From Asanoa hainanensis (GTDB taxonomy: Bacteria; Actinomycetota; Actinomycetes; Mycobacteriales; Micromonosporaceae), in contig NZ_FZPH01000007.1 in assembly GCF_900188485.1 (NCBI RefSeq), positions 1 through 64,000 on the forward strand: a stretch of DNA of 64,000 bases, written 5' to 3'. Positions 38,097-46,851 of the stretch are shown in pieces; the stretch's first letter is position 1, and every line of letters begins with the position of its first letter. The translations under genes and the position numbers were made by a program. The notes beneath the pieces were generated by a model. That model had not been told where the DNA came from, did no database searches, and was given only the letters and a program-made list of their open reading frames with translations.

Positions 38097-39305
38097 GTGG
38101 CGGCGCCAGTGCGCAAGCTGCCCGTCACCGTGCTCTCTGGGTTTCTCGGTGCCGGGAAGACCACGTTGCTCAACCACCTTCTGGCCAACCGGGATGGGCA
38201 GCGCGTGGCGGTCATCGTCAACGACATGAGCGAGATCAACATTGACGCGGCGCTCGTGCGTGATGGTGGGCAGCTTTCGCGTACCGAAGAGCGTCTCGTC
38301 GAGATGACCAACGGTTGCATCTGCTGCACCCTGCGCGACGATCTGCTCGACGAGGTGGCCCGGCTCGCCCGTGACGGGCGCTTCGACTATCTGCTCATCG
38401 AGTCCAGCGGCATTTCCGAGCCGATGCCCGTGGCCGCCACCTTCGCGTTCGGGGTCGACGACGAGAATGTCCTGGCCGACATCGCCGAGCTCGACACCAT
38501 GGCGACCGTAGTCGACGCACCCAGTCTCATCGCCCAGATCCGTGCGGGCGAGACCCTACAGAACCGTGGGCTGTCGGCCTACGAAGGCGACGAACGTACC
38601 ATCGCGGACCTGCTCGTCGACCAGGTCGAGTTCGCCGACGTCATCGTCGTCAACAAGACCGACCTCGTGGCCGCCGACGAGCTGGAACGGGTCGAAGCGT
38701 TGCTCACCCGGCTCAACCCGCGGGCCCGCCAGGTCCGCGCGACGTTCGGCCAGGTGCCGCCGGACGCGCTCCTGCACACCGGCGCCTTCGACATGGAGGC
38801 CGCCGAGCTCGCCCCCGGATGGATCGCTGAGCTCAACGGCGAACACATACCCGAGACCATCGAGTACGGCATCAGCAGCGTCCTCTTCCAAGCCGAGGAA
38901 CCGTTTCACCCGCAGCGGCTCTGGAGCCTCATCGAGAGCGCCGTCACCCGGTACGGCGTACTCCGGTCCAAAGGTTTCCTCTGGCTCGCCACCCGCCCGG
39001 GCATCCAGGCGCTGTGGTCGCAGGCCGGCCCGAACGCCCAGTTCGAGCCCGCCGCGATCCCGGTCGCCGCGTCCGGCATCTGGCCACCGGACCCGGCCGA
39101 ACGCGCGGCGCTGGAGCGGGACTGGCACCCGACGTTCGGCGACCGCCGCCAGGAGCTCGTCTTCATCGGCGTCGACCTGCCGGCCGACGAGCTGCGCGAG
39201 GAACTGCGCCGGTGCCTGCTGACCGCGGACGAGCTCGCCGGGGGCGAGGACTCCTGGGGAGCCTTTCCGGACCCGTTTCCGCAATGGGACGAAGAAACCT
39301 CGTGA
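38097..39305 (+). CDS. COG0523 GTPase, putative zinc metallochaperone (ZigA/YciC type)
   Basis: 402 residues from GTG 38097, chosen for its AGGGAG site; upstream GTGs at 38049 and 38028 (the latter overlapping the rpmF stop) are alternatives. Walker [16 protein letters not shown], metal motif [11 protein letters not shown], Walker B-region [13 protein letters not shown] for guanine, and the CobW C-terminal domain are all intact. These GTPases deliver zinc to client enzymes during deficiency; under Zur control this is the expected role. The stop overlaps the next gene by four bases. Confidence 0.92.
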   Translation: MAAPVRKLPVTVLSGFLGAGKTTLLNHLLANRDGQRVAVIVNDMSEINIDAALVRDGGQLSRTEERLVEMTNGCICCTLRDDLLDEVARLARDGRFDYLLIESSGISEPMPVAATFAFGVDDENVLADIAELDTMATVVDAPSLIAQIRAGETLQNRGLSAYEGDERTIADLLVDQVEFADVIVVNKTDLVAADELERVEALLTRLNPRARQVRATFGQVPPDALLHTGAFDMEAAELAPGWIAELNGEHIPETIEYGISSVLFQAEEPFHPQRLWSLIESAVTRYGVLRSKGFLWLATRPGIQALWSQAGPNAQFEPAAIPVAASGIWPPDPAERAALERDWHPTFGDRRQELVFIGVDLPADELREELRRCLLTADELAGGEDSWGAFPDPFPQWDEETS

Positions 39306-40519
39306 GCACGACGACGACCGGGCCGCTGGTGGTCATGGTGTTCGGGTTCCGGCCCGACGTCTGCTCCGCCGTGGCCGAGACGCTGCGGGACCGCCCAAAG
39401 CCCACCCGCGTGGTGCACTACGAGGCGTCCGGACACGGGAAGGTCGTGCGCGACCTGCGCACCCTGGCCAGCCGCCCGACCGACCCCGACGTGATCGCGG
39501 TCCTGCCACCGTCCTTCGAGCCGGATCAGCTTCGCGCGGCCTGGCCGGCGACCGGGGCCGCCCGACTCGGCACGATGGTCACCGCGGTCGCGGCCGACTG
39601 GCTCCTCGACGGGCTGACCAACGACGACCCGCTACGCTCCGTCGGCCTGCACCAGGGTGCCGACGACGACCGGTCGATCGGCGACGTGGTCGCACGACAG
39701 ATCGAGCAGGCCGACGTGGTGGTCACCGCCGAGAAACCGGCCGACGCATGGGAATCCGAGCAGGCACAGGCCGTCCTGCACCGGATCGCGCCGTGGTCGG
39801 GCCACCTCGACGCCGACGACCCTCGCCTGGCCGCGCTGCTCGTCAAGGCGGGACACCAGCGCGACCCGTTGCCCGCGACCAGCCGAGGGCTGAGCGGCAT
39901 GTCGGTCGGCGCTCACGAACCGCTGCCCGAGCACGGTGTGACGTCGTGCGTCTTCAAAGCCCGCCGCCCGTTCCACCCGGGCCGGCTCCACGACGCGCTC
40001 GACGACCTCACCGACCAGGTCCTGCGCGCCCGCGGCCACTTCTGGCTCGCCAGCCGACCGGACCTGGTGCTGTCGTGGGAGTCCACGGCCACGCTGACGA
40101 TCGGCCCGGTCAGCGGCTGGCTGGCGGACCTGCCCGACGAGCACTGGCCCGACGTCGACCCGCAGCGGCGCCTGTTCGCCGCGTTCGACTGGGATCCGTA
40201 CTACGGCGACCGCCACCACCACCTGGCGTTCGTCGGTCTGGACATGGACCCGGTCGGCATCCACCGCACGCTGGCCGGCTGCCTGCTCACCGACGAGGAG
40301 CTGTCCCGCGGCGAGGACGGCTGGCGGCAGCTGCCGGATCCGTTCGCCCGGGCGTACCCGAAACCGGCGCCCACCGTGGTGGGCGCCGGTCAGGGTCGCA
40401 GGTCAGGGCCGTTGGCCCACGGTGTCGACGATGGCGACGCGAAGGACGGCCGAGGAGCCCTTGCCCGCCCAGACGCCGAGGTACGCGAGGGTGTCGGGAT
40501 CGAAGAAGATTCCACCTGA
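39302..40519 (+). CDS. mrf: degenerate COG0523-like protein, Mrf-type hibernation factor recruiter; stop codon apparently lost
   Basis: 405 residues from GTG 39302 (GTGA overlap). It aligns in outline to the preceding GTPase: [46 protein letters not shown], the final [19 protein letters not shown]. Walker A and the CxCC motif are missing. This is the form of Mrf, which in mycobacteria recruits the hibernation factor to zinc-free ribosomes and is encoded in the same cluster; I infer that role. After ~res 355 the frame runs through a terminator hairpin and into antisense of the next gene for ~50 residues, which looks like a lost stop. Confidence 0.75.
   Translation: MSTTTTGPLVVMVFGFRPDVCSAVAETLRDRPKPTRVVHYEASGHGKVVRDLRTLASRPTDPDVIAVLPPSFEPDQLRAAWPATGAARLGTMVTAVAADWLLDGLTNDDPLRSVGLHQGADDDRSIGDVVARQIEQADVVVTAEKPADAWESEQAQAVLHRIAPWSGHLDADDPRLAALLVKAGHQRDPLPATSRGLSGMSVGAHEPLPEHGVTSCVFKARRPFHPGRLHDALDDLTDQVLRARGHFWLASRPDLVLSWESTATLTIGPVSGWLADLPDEHWPDVDPQRRLFAAFDWDPYYGDRHHHLAFVGLDMDPVGIHRTLAGCLLTDEELSRGEDGWRQLPDPFARAYPKPAPTVVGAGQGRRSGPLAHGVDDGDAKDGRGALARPDAEVREGVGIEEDST
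40363..40390. terminator. hairpin terminator inside the extended mrf reading frame
   Basis: ACCGGCGCCCACC and its exact reverse complement GGTGGGCGCCGGT are separated by GT only, giving a 13-base stem. It lies between the end of recognisable Mrf sequence and the stop (40403) of the convergent gene, the position of an intergenic terminator. Confidence 0.75.
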
Positions 40520-41248
40520 CTTGCCGTCGGTCGACCACATGACCTGGATCGCCGGCCGGTCTGCGGGGTCGAGGCCGTCCCGGACGACGCGCAGCCCGGG
40601 AATCCTGGCCGCGGCCTCGAACAGCGCGGCCCTCGACTGTGGACGCACGTAGCGGCCGTTCATGAGGTACAGGATGTCCTTGCCCATGGAGTTGGCGTCG
40701 CCGTTCGGGTTCAGGTACGCGAACATCGCGTCGGGATCGGTTGGCAGATCAGGGTTGTACGCCGGTTCGGGCGTACACGACTCGGATCCGATCACCTCGT
40801 CGCCCTTCATCACGGCGCGCTTGCCGTCCCGGCAACCGGGAAGCACGCCCTTGTCGGTGCCGTCGGCGCGCTGGACCAGGCCGTCGCGGGTCCCGTCCAC
40901 CGACAGCCAGGTCTCCGCGCCGTCCCCACTCCGCTGGTAGACGAACTGGTTGCCGCGTGGCTCGACGTCCGGAAGCGTGAGCGTTGCCGCTGCCGCGTCG
41001 CGGAGCACCTGCGCGGCCTCCGCCTCCGACGTGGGGCCACCCACAGTGTCGGGTGCCAGCACCACCACCGCCGCGATCGCGGCGGCGAGGGCCGCGGTGG
41101 TCCAGATCGCCGGTGCGAAGCGCCGGCGGGCCGCCGGCTTCCCGCCGCCCATCGCCTCGTCCAGTGTGGAGCGTGCGGCGGCGAGCTCGTCGAGGCTTCG
41201 CAGCGACGTGTCCGGCATCAGCTCGCGCACCATTCGCATGTCATCCAT
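40403..41248 (-). CDS. CU044_5270-type membrane-anchored protein, sigma-linked
   Basis: 281 residues from ATG 41248. A cytoplasmic N-terminus (MDDMRMVRELMPDTSLRSLD) precedes a membrane helix (IWTTAALAAAIAAVVVLAP), and an outer domain with RGNQFVYQRSGDGAETWLSV, PDLPTDPDAMFAYL and [14 protein letters not shown] follows. This is the CU044_5270 family, regularly encoded after ECF sigma factors and presumed to act as an anti-sigma or sensor. Its ATG overlaps the sigma stop by one base (TGATG). Mechanism unproven. Confidence 0.85.
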   Translation of the reverse strand: MDDMRMVRELMPDTSLRSLDELAAARSTLDEAMGGGKPAARRRFAPAIWTTAALAAAIAAVVVLAPDTVGGPTSEAEAAQVLRDAAAATLTLPDVEPRGNQFVYQRSGDGAETWLSVDGTRDGLVQRADGTDKGVLPGCRDGKRAVMKGDEVIGSESCTPEPAYNPDLPTDPDAMFAYLNPNGDANSMGKDILYLMNGRYVRPQSRAALFEAAARIPGLRVVRDGLDPADRPAIQVMWSTDGKSGGIFFDPDTLAYLGVWAGKGSSAVLRVAIVDTVGQRP

Positions 41249-41850
41249 CAGCTGCTCTCCTCTTCGAGATCGGTCGTGAGATCTGATCCACCCAGCGCCT
41301 CGCGGACCTTTCGGCGCGCCCGGTTCAACCGGGATCGAACGGTGCCAACCGGGATGCCCAGCGCCGCCGCGACCTCCTCGTAGGTCAGCTGTTCCCAGGC
41401 GACGAGCAGCAGCGCGTCGCGGTCCGCCGACGACAGCGTGGCCAACGCCGTGTGCAACTCCTGCCGCGTGGCCTGGGCGGTCGCGATCGCCGCGACCCGG
41501 TCGGCGTGACACGACTCGTCCGGAGCGGGGCCCATCACCTGGTGCAACCGGAACTGCCGCACCTCGTCCCGCCGGTGTTGCGCGACCAGATTCGTGGCGA
41601 TCCCGTACAGCCATGGCCGCGCGTCGCGCCGTTCCCGGTCGTACCGGTCGCGTTTGCGGAACGCGACCAGGAAGGTCTCGGCCGTCAGGTCCTCGGCGAC
41701 CGCTGTGCCCAACCGCCGCGCGAGATACCGGTGGATGTAGGGGGCGTGTCGATCGAAGATCACGCCGAACTGTTCGGGAATCCGTAGCGACCGCTCGATG
41801 ACGCCGGCGTCATCGGCTGGTTCCGGTGCGTGCTGTTCCGTACGACTCAT
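41248..41850 (-). CDS. ECF RNA polymerase sigma factor
   Basis: 200 residues from ATG 41850. Region 2: FGVIFDRHAPYIHRYLARRL, EDLTAETFLVAFRKRDRY; region 4: LSSADRDALLLVAWEQLTYE, EVAAALGIPVGTVRSRLNRA. Typical SigE-like ECF factor without extra domains. The frame runs further upstream to 42099, but the added sequence is not sigma-like. It is coupled to the CU044_5270-type gene, its probable regulator. A GGGCCC-rich interval of 156 bases separates it from the divergent membrane-anchored gene at 42007. Confidence 0.9.
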   Translation of the reverse strand: MSRTEQHAPEPADDAGVIERSLRIPEQFGVIFDRHAPYIHRYLARRLGTAVAEDLTAETFLVAFRKRDRYDRERRDARPWLYGIATNLVAQHRRDEVRQFRLHQVMGPAPDESCHADRVAAIATAQATRQELHTALATLSSADRDALLLVAWEQLTYEEVAAALGIPVGTVRSRLNRARRKVREALGGSDLTTDLEEESS

Positions 41851-42006
41851 GCAGGGCCCTTCACGGCGTGGATGTCTAGCACCTATCCGTTGCTCGGGGC
41901 GAAGAGGTTCACGCGCGGCGGCGGACGCAAGATCGACATGGTCTCTTCCATCAACCCCGCCCTGGTGTTCATCGGCTCGTTTCCCGCGCCCACCTAGCGT
42001 GCGGCA

Positions 42007-42531
42007 ATGGCTATCGCGCGACGATCGCGTCTCGTACTCGTGGGCAGTGTGTTCGTGGTCGGGCTCGCGCTCATCTACCCCGCGAAGTGGCTGATCCATC
42101 CCTGGGCCGCGCCGTGGAAACCCGGCCTGGTCGGCTACTGGCAGGGCGAGGTCGCCTACGGGCCGGGCGACAACCGCACCATGGTCCTGCGCCTCAAGGA
42201 CGGCGTCGGCGGTGGCGACGAAAGCTCGGAGATCGGCGGCAGCGCCACGGTGTGCGGCTCAGGGCAGCCGGTGACGTACGCGATCTCCGGCTACGCGAAC
42301 GACTACCGGGGCACCAGCTTCTTCCTCAACGCCGAAATTCCGACCAACGGCGTTGGCCTCTTCCTGGGCCGGCTCGACGGCTCCTGGGACGGCCACGACT
42401 CCCTCGCCATGTCGACCGCGCTGCTGAAGATCGACGCGGACGGCACCGCCAGCCGCGTGACCTCGGGAGACGCCAGCTTCCAATTGCGTCGGGCCAGCGA
42501 GGCGGACTTCGCCGCGGCCTGCGACTCGTAG
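42007..42531 (+). CDS. membrane-anchored secreted protein, unknown
   Basis: 174 residues from ATG 42007. One N-terminal helix (RLVLVGSVFVVGLALIYP) anchors or secretes it; the outer part starts WLIHPWAAPWKPGLVGYWQG and contains a lipocalin-like strand pattern (GDNRTMVLRLKDG, TSFFLNAEIPTNG, SLAMSTALLKIDADG). Two Cys (VCGSGQP, AACDS) may form a disulfide. No family recognised. It lies between two ECF sigma modules and could be an envelope target of either. Confidence 0.6.
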   Translation: MAIARRSRLVLVGSVFVVGLALIYPAKWLIHPWAAPWKPGLVGYWQGEVAYGPGDNRTMVLRLKDGVGGGDESSEIGGSATVCGSGQPVTYAISGYANDYRGTSFFLNAEIPTNGVGLFLGRLDGSWDGHDSLAMSTALLKIDADGTASRVTSGDASFQLRRASEADFAAACDS

Positions 42532-42651
42532 CGCCGAGTCGCCGCCTGTTCCGACGGCGCTGACCGAGAACGCTCGGAAAGCGAGGGAACCTTCCGGCCG
42601 CCGTGTTCGTCGCCTCTGTGAAGGCCACGAGCACGAGATTGGACGGCGTCC

Positions 42652-43188
42652 TTGAGCGATCGAGAGCTCATCCGCGACCTGTACGTCGCCAGCTACCAGC
42701 GGCTGGTGCTGCAGCTCTACCCGGTGACCGGCGACCTCGGCGAGGCACAGGACGTCGTGCAGGAGGCGTTCGTCAAGCTGCTCGCCTCGCCCAGCCAGAT
42801 CTCGGCGCTGGCCAATCCCGAGGCGTGGCTGCGCACCGTGGCCGTGAATCTCGCCCGCACCCGGCGCCGGCGCGGGAAAGTCCTGCAGCGCCTGCTCGGT
42901 CGCGTCGAGGCCGCGTCCACAGACGTGCCCGGCGCCTCCCCGGATCACGTCGCCCTGATGGCGGCACTGCGCACCCTGCCCGCCGGGCAACGCGAGGCGA
43001 TCGCCCTGCACTACCTCGCCGACCTGCCGATCACCGAGGTCGCCGAGCTGCTGAAGGTCTCGGTCGGCACCGTCAAGTCGCGGCTTTCGCGGGGCCGCGC
43101 GGCGCTCGCGTTGACGTTCGGCGAGCCCGGCACCGACCACACACCCGAAATCGTCTGGAACTCATGGAGGAGCGCCGACCATGCCTGA
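42652..43188 (+). CDS. ECF sigma factor, SigE family
   Basis: 178 residues from a TTG start at 42652 (SDRELIRDLYVASYQRLVLQ). Region 2 LGEAQDVVQEAFVKLLA and LRTVAVNLARTRRRR, region 4 LPAGQREAIALHYLADLPIT followed by VAELLKVSVGTVKSRLSRGR are complete. It overlaps the start of the propeller gene by eight bases, so the two are made together. The propeller protein has a basic N-terminus facing the cytoplasm and is the natural candidate for its anti-sigma. Confidence 0.88.
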   Translation: MSDRELIRDLYVASYQRLVLQLYPVTGDLGEAQDVVQEAFVKLLASPSQISALANPEAWLRTVAVNLARTRRRRGKVLQRLLGRVEAASTDVPGASPDHVALMAALRTLPAGQREAIALHYLADLPITEVAELLKVSVGTVKSRLSRGRAALALTFGEPGTDHTPEIVWNSWRSADHA

Positions 43189-44395
43189 GGTGCACCACCA
43201 CTACGACCGCACCGCGGTGGCCGAGCGCATCACCCAGCCGTCCTTCGACGAGCTGGTGGACCGCAGCCGGCACCGTGTCAACCGTACGCGGAAGGCCCGG
43301 TTGGCCGGGGTCGCTGTGCTGTTCCTGCTGACCGCCGCGCCACTGCTGACCCTGCCCGGCGGGGACGCATCGAACACGCTGGTCGTACCCCCGTCCGCGT
43401 CCTTGCCGGCATGGGACGCCTTCGACATCATCGTCGAGTTCTCCGACACCCGTTACGGCGTGGCGCAGTACCCGGCCGAGACGTGTGGACAGGGCTGGCT
43501 GTCGGTCACGCAGGACGGTGGGAAGACCTGGAGCGAACTGCGCCCGCACCCCAGCATCCCCACGCCCTCGAAGGGGCCGGAAGCCAACGGCGCCTGTGTG
43601 CGACCTACCGCGACGCTGGCCGCTCCCGGCACCTTGATCATGGGGGCTACCGCCGGGCCGGCGTTCATCAGCCACGACAGCGGCCAGAGTTGGCGCGAGT
43701 ACCAACCCCAGGTCCGGGTCGCGGACTCGGTGCCGGACGGCATCGTGCCGCGGTGGCCCTGCGACGAGCGACAATGCAAAGAACAAGGCCTCGGCTGGTA
43801 CGACCCGGCGACCGGCGACTGGATGGTCCTGAAGAACCAACCCCCGGGCACGGAGTACGTCAGCGTGTCCGTGGCCTTCGACGGCAGCATCTGGGTGGAC
43901 GGCTCCGGCCCGGACGGCTCAGGCGAGTTCCAGATCGCCGCCAGCCGCGACCGCGGCCACAGCTGGACGGACCGCACACCCGCGGAAGACATCGACTGGC
44001 TCGGCCACGCGGGCCTGCTCACCGCGTACGACGCCGACACCGCCTACCTCTATCCGACCGAGCGTGATGGGTTCTCGCTGTACCGCACCACGGACGGCGG
44101 CCAGACCTGGCAGCCGATGCCCGCCGCCCAGCAGTTCACGGACATCGTGTTCGTGTGGCCGAACCGGCAGGGCGGCCTGACTCTCGCGGACCGCGCCCAC
44201 CAGCAGCACCTGAGCACGGACGGCGGCAAGAGCTTTGTACCCGTCAGCCTGCCGGTGTGGGGGGCGACGCCGATCACCGGAGGCCTGCAAGGATGGCCGA
44301 TCGACGTGGCCGCCGCCGACCCGGTCGACCTGTACCTCAGCGAAGACGGCCTGACCTGGCAGCCGGTCGAGGTTCCCTACTACCAACGGCCCTGA
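43181..44395 (+). CDS. membrane-anchored beta-propeller, putative anti-sigma/sensor
   Basis: 404 residues. A short cytoplasmic part (PEVHHHYDRTAVAERITQPS to RHRVNRTRKARL) precedes one span (AGVAVLFLLTAAPLLTL), and an external propeller has Asp-box-like turns TQDGGKTW, SHDSGQSW, SRDRGHSW, TTDGGQTW and STDGGKSF. Gene overlap with the sigma factor at its 5' end strongly implies a working pair: an outside ligand read by the propeller and passed to the sigma factor. No zinc anti-sigma motif (HxxxCxxC) is present; the cytoplasmic part is only ~40 residues, so release might occur by proteolysis. Confidence 0.78.
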   Translation: MPEVHHHYDRTAVAERITQPSFDELVDRSRHRVNRTRKARLAGVAVLFLLTAAPLLTLPGGDASNTLVVPPSASLPAWDAFDIIVEFSDTRYGVAQYPAETCGQGWLSVTQDGGKTWSELRPHPSIPTPSKGPEANGACVRPTATLAAPGTLIMGATAGPAFISHDSGQSWREYQPQVRVADSVPDGIVPRWPCDERQCKEQGLGWYDPATGDWMVLKNQPPGTEYVSVSVAFDGSIWVDGSGPDGSGEFQIAASRDRGHSWTDRTPAEDIDWLGHAGLLTAYDADTAYLYPTERDGFSLYRTTDGGQTWQPMPAAQQFTDIVFVWPNRQGGLTLADRAHQQHLSTDGGKSFVPVSLPVWGATPITGGLQGWPIDVAAADPVDLYLSEDGLTWQPVEVPYYQRP

Positions 44396-44416
44396 CCGGC
44401 GGTACGGTCTTGAGCC

Positions 44417-45040
44417 ATGGCTGATCATGTGACGATCCCCGGTGTGCCGTTTCCGCTCGTGCCCTCGAACGCCGAGCACTGGCGGGTCGACGAGGCGACC
44501 GGCGCCGTCACCGTCGAGGCGCAGCCGCACACCGACATGTTCATCGACCCGGGCGACACGGCCGTCAGCGCCGAGTCGCTGCTCAACGCCGCCACGCTGC
44601 TCGGGCAGCCGCCGAAGGGCGACTTCCAGTTCAGTGCGCGGGTCACCGCGGACTTCAAGTCGACGTTCGATGCCGGTGTGCTGCTGCTGTGGCTCGACGA
44701 GCGGCACTGGGCCAAGCTGTGCTTCGAGTTCTCGCCGGCCGCCGAGCCGATGATCGTGTCCGTCGTCTGCCGGGGCGTCTCCGACGACGCGAACGCGTTC
44801 GTCGTGGCCGGCCGGTCGGTGTGGCTGCGGGTCTCGCGCCTGGACCGGGTGTACGCGTACCACGCCTCACTCGACGGCAAGGCGTGGCAGCTGATCCGCG
44901 TGTTCGCCCTCGACGGCGACACATCGGGCGACCGGATCGGCCTCGAGGGCCAGTCACCGACAGGCGACGGATGCGGCGCGACGTTCGAGGAGATCCGCTT
45001 CGTACCCGAACGCCTCACCGACCTCCGTAACGGTTCCTGA
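44417..45040 (+). CDS. DUF1349 protein, concanavalin-like fold
   Basis: 207 residues from ATG 44417. The sandwich fold is signalled by WRVDEATGAVTVEAQPHTDM, FQFSARVTADFKSTFDAGVL, WLDERHWAKLCFEFS, VWLRVSRLDRVYAYHASLDG and the final FEEIRFVPERL. DUF1349 proteins resemble galactose-binding or concanavalin-like lectins; enzymatic activity is not shown. No signal peptide. TACGGT at 44403-44408 suits a leaderless promoter. A terminator hairpin follows at 45050. Confidence 0.88.
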   Translation: MADHVTIPGVPFPLVPSNAEHWRVDEATGAVTVEAQPHTDMFIDPGDTAVSAESLLNAATLLGQPPKGDFQFSARVTADFKSTFDAGVLLLWLDERHWAKLCFEFSPAAEPMIVSVVCRGVSDDANAFVVAGRSVWLRVSRLDRVYAYHASLDGKAWQLIRVFALDGDTSGDRIGLEGQSPTGDGCGATFEEIRFVPERLTDLRNGS

Positions 45041-45049
45041 CTTTCAGAA

Positions 45050-45077
45050 GGCCCGGCCGATCTTCCGGCGCCGGGCC
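45050..45077. terminator. hairpin after DUF1349 gene
   Basis: GGCCCGGC and GCCGGGCC pair around a 12-base loop, ten bases after the stop of the DUF1349 gene. Confidence 0.6.
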
Positions 45078-45157
45078 ACGGTCAGAACGCCATGCCGATA
45101 CGAGGCCGCCGGGCTCGGGTCGGAACGGTCGCCGATCTCCGTGGTGGTTCTTGACGG

Positions 45158-45964
45158 TCAGAGGGTCTTGGTGAGCCCGCCGTCGATCACGACGTCGCTG
45201 CCGGTCATCCAGGCCGCGGCCGGGCTGGCGAGGAAGACCACCAGCTGGGCGATCTCGTCGGCGGTGCCGAACCGGCCGAGTTTGATTCCGCCCAGGCCGT
45301 CGGCCATCGCGCGCATCGCGCCGTCGGTGTCGGTGCCGATGGCCGTCGCGAGCTGGTCGGCGAGGGCGCCGGGTGCGGTCCAGAACGGGGTCAGTACCGG
45401 GCCGGGTGAGACCGTGTTGACCCGGATGCCCTGCGGCGCGAACTCGGCCGACAGCGACTTGCCGAGGTTGGCCAGTGCGGCCTTCGTGGCGGCGTAGTCC
45501 ACGACGCTCGGGTCCGGCAGCGCGGCGTTGATCGGGCCGACGTTGACGATCCCGCCGCCGCCGCCGCCGCGGGCGAGCAGGGCGGGCACGGCCGCGCGGG
45601 TGGCGCGTACCGCCGAGAGCAGGTTGAGCTCGACCGCACGCGACCAGTCCGCGTCGGTCACCGACAGGAAGCCCCCGAACCGGGGGCCACCGCCGGCGAG
45701 CCCGCCCATGTTGTTGACGAGCACGTCGAGGCCGCCGAACCGCTCGGTGGCGACGGCCACGAGGCGACCCGGACCGTCCGGAGTGGACAGGTCGACGTCG
45801 ACGGTCGCCAGGGCCTCCGGTCCCGCGAGCCGGGCCAGGTCGGTGCTGGCCGCGCGGCTGCCGGCGACCACCTGCGCGCCCGCGTCGAGCAGCCGGCGGG
45901 TGACGGCGGCGCCGATGCCTTTGCCCGCGCCGGTGACGACGGCGACCTTGCCGGTGAAGTTCAT
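45158..45964 (-). CDS. SDR oxidoreductase under TetR control
   Basis: 268 residues. Cofactor motif TGAGKGIG, NNMGG, and catalytic YAATKAAL are present; the Ser position falls in NVGPIN with an unusual Gly-Pro where Ser is expected, so activity may rely on a neighbouring residue. The Asp after the second strand (AGSRAASTD, no clear acid) suggests NADP use. A 16-base TetR-type operator lies 19 bases before its ATG and the tetR gene is just upstream on the same strand. Substrate unknown. Confidence 0.88.
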   Translation of the reverse strand: MNFTGKVAVVTGAGKGIGAAVTRRLLDAGAQVVAGSRAASTDLARLAGPEALATVDVDLSTPDGPGRLVAVATERFGGLDVLVNNMGGLAGGGPRFGGFLSVTDADWSRAVELNLLSAVRATRAAVPALLARGGGGGGIVNVGPINAALPDPSVVDYAATKAALANLGKSLSAEFAPQGIRVNTVSPGPVLTPFWTAPGALADQLATAIGTDTDGAMRAMADGLGGIKLGRFGTADEIAQLVVFLASPAAAWMTGSDVVIDGGLTKTL

Positions 45965-45982
45965 GGGTTCTCCTGGGGTTTG

Positions 45983-45998
45983 TTGACCGTTCGGTCAA
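45983..45998. promoter_or_regulatory. TetR operator of the SDR gene
   Basis: TTGACCG-TT-CGGTCAA, perfect seven-base arms. The same motif recurs before tetR at 46644-46659, which makes the adjacent TetR protein the clear candidate binder. Confidence 0.85.
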
Positions 45999-46040
45999 GT
46001 AAATGGGCAGGCTGAAGCCGTACCCGATGGGGATCAAGGT

Positions 46041-46622
46041 TCAGGGGTGGAGCTGCGCCAACGTCGCCTCGAGGCCGCGGATCAGGGTGCCGCGGTCGGT
46101 GCCGCCGGCCGCCAGCACCCGCAGGCCCTGGATCACGGCGACGGCCATCGCCGCCCAGCCGGTCAGATCGACGGTGTCGGACACCCGGCCGGCCGCGCGG
46201 CTGCGCTGGGCGGCCTCCAGCAGGGCGGTCTCCAGGCCGGCGAAGGCCGCAGTGACCCGGGTGCGCACCGCCGCATCCTCGGTGGCCCGCTCGGTGGCCG
46301 CCGCGACCAGCAGGCAACCCTCGGGCTGGTCGACGCAACTGCCATCGATCAGGGGCAGGATCGCGTCGCGCAGCGCGGTCCGCACGTCGGTGCTGGTGTC
46401 GAGCGCCTCGACGAGCGGGACGAAGAAGTGCTCGCGGTAGCGGTCGAGCGCGGCCAGATAGAGCTTCTGCTTGTCACCGAAGGCCAGGTAGAGGGACTGT
46501 CGCCCGACCCCGGTGGCCTCGGTCAGGTCCGAGAGCGAGGTGCCGTCGTAGCCACGCTCCCAGAACGTGTGCATCGCCGCGTCCAACGCATGGTCGGCGT
46601 CGAACTCCCTGTTCCGTCCCAT
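46041..46622 (-). CDS. TetR-family repressor
   Basis: 193 residues. The HTH domain is at the N-terminus: ADHALDAAMHTFWERGYDGT, SLSDLTEATGVGRQSLYLAF, GDKQKLYLAAL; the ligand domain follows with the Cys-containing VDQPEGCLLVAAATERAT typical of the YxaF/TetR_C_33 group. Matching operators precede both this gene and the SDR gene, so it should repress both. The inducer is probably the substrate of the SDR. Confidence 0.9.
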   Translation of the reverse strand: MGRNREFDADHALDAAMHTFWERGYDGTSLSDLTEATGVGRQSLYLAFGDKQKLYLAALDRYREHFFVPLVEALDTSTDVRTALRDAILPLIDGSCVDQPEGCLLVAAATERATEDAAVRTRVTAAFAGLETALLEAAQRSRAAGRVSDTVDLTGWAAMAVAVIQGLRVLAAGGTDRGTLIRGLEATLAQLHP

Positions 46623-46643
46623 GCCGCGACCGTAACAGCTTTC

Positions 46644-46659
46644 TTGACCGCCCAGTCAA
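46644..46659. promoter_or_regulatory. TetR operator of tetR
   Basis: TTGACCG-CC-CAGTCAA, one mismatch between arms, 22 bases upstream of the tetR ATG. Same spacing and sequence as the site at 45983-45998. Confidence 0.8.
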
Positions 46660-46851
46660 CTAATGTGACGCGGCAGTCAGTCGGCGTGCGGCAACCACGA
46701 CCAGCCCGGTGGCCAGCAGGGTCACGACGAGCATCACGACGAAGCCGCTCCAGCGGCCCGGAGCGCTCAGGCCGTTCAGGAAGCCAGACACCGTCATGGC
46801 GACCGAGGCCAGCCACACCAGGGCGACCAGGGCGAGCAATGCGCGCTTCAT
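46660..46851 (-). CDS. 63-residue two-span membrane protein
   Basis: ATG 46851 starts MKRALLALVALVWLASVAMT; the second span is GFVVMLVVTLLATGLVVVAA, ending RRLTAASH. Stop abuts the tetR operator. Its start overlaps the stop of the GntR remnant by four bases. No family recognised. Coding is supported by clean membrane topology. Confidence 0.6.
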   Translation of the reverse strand: MKRALLALVALVWLASVAMTVSGFLNGLSAPGRWSGFVVMLVVTLLATGLVVVAARRLTAASH

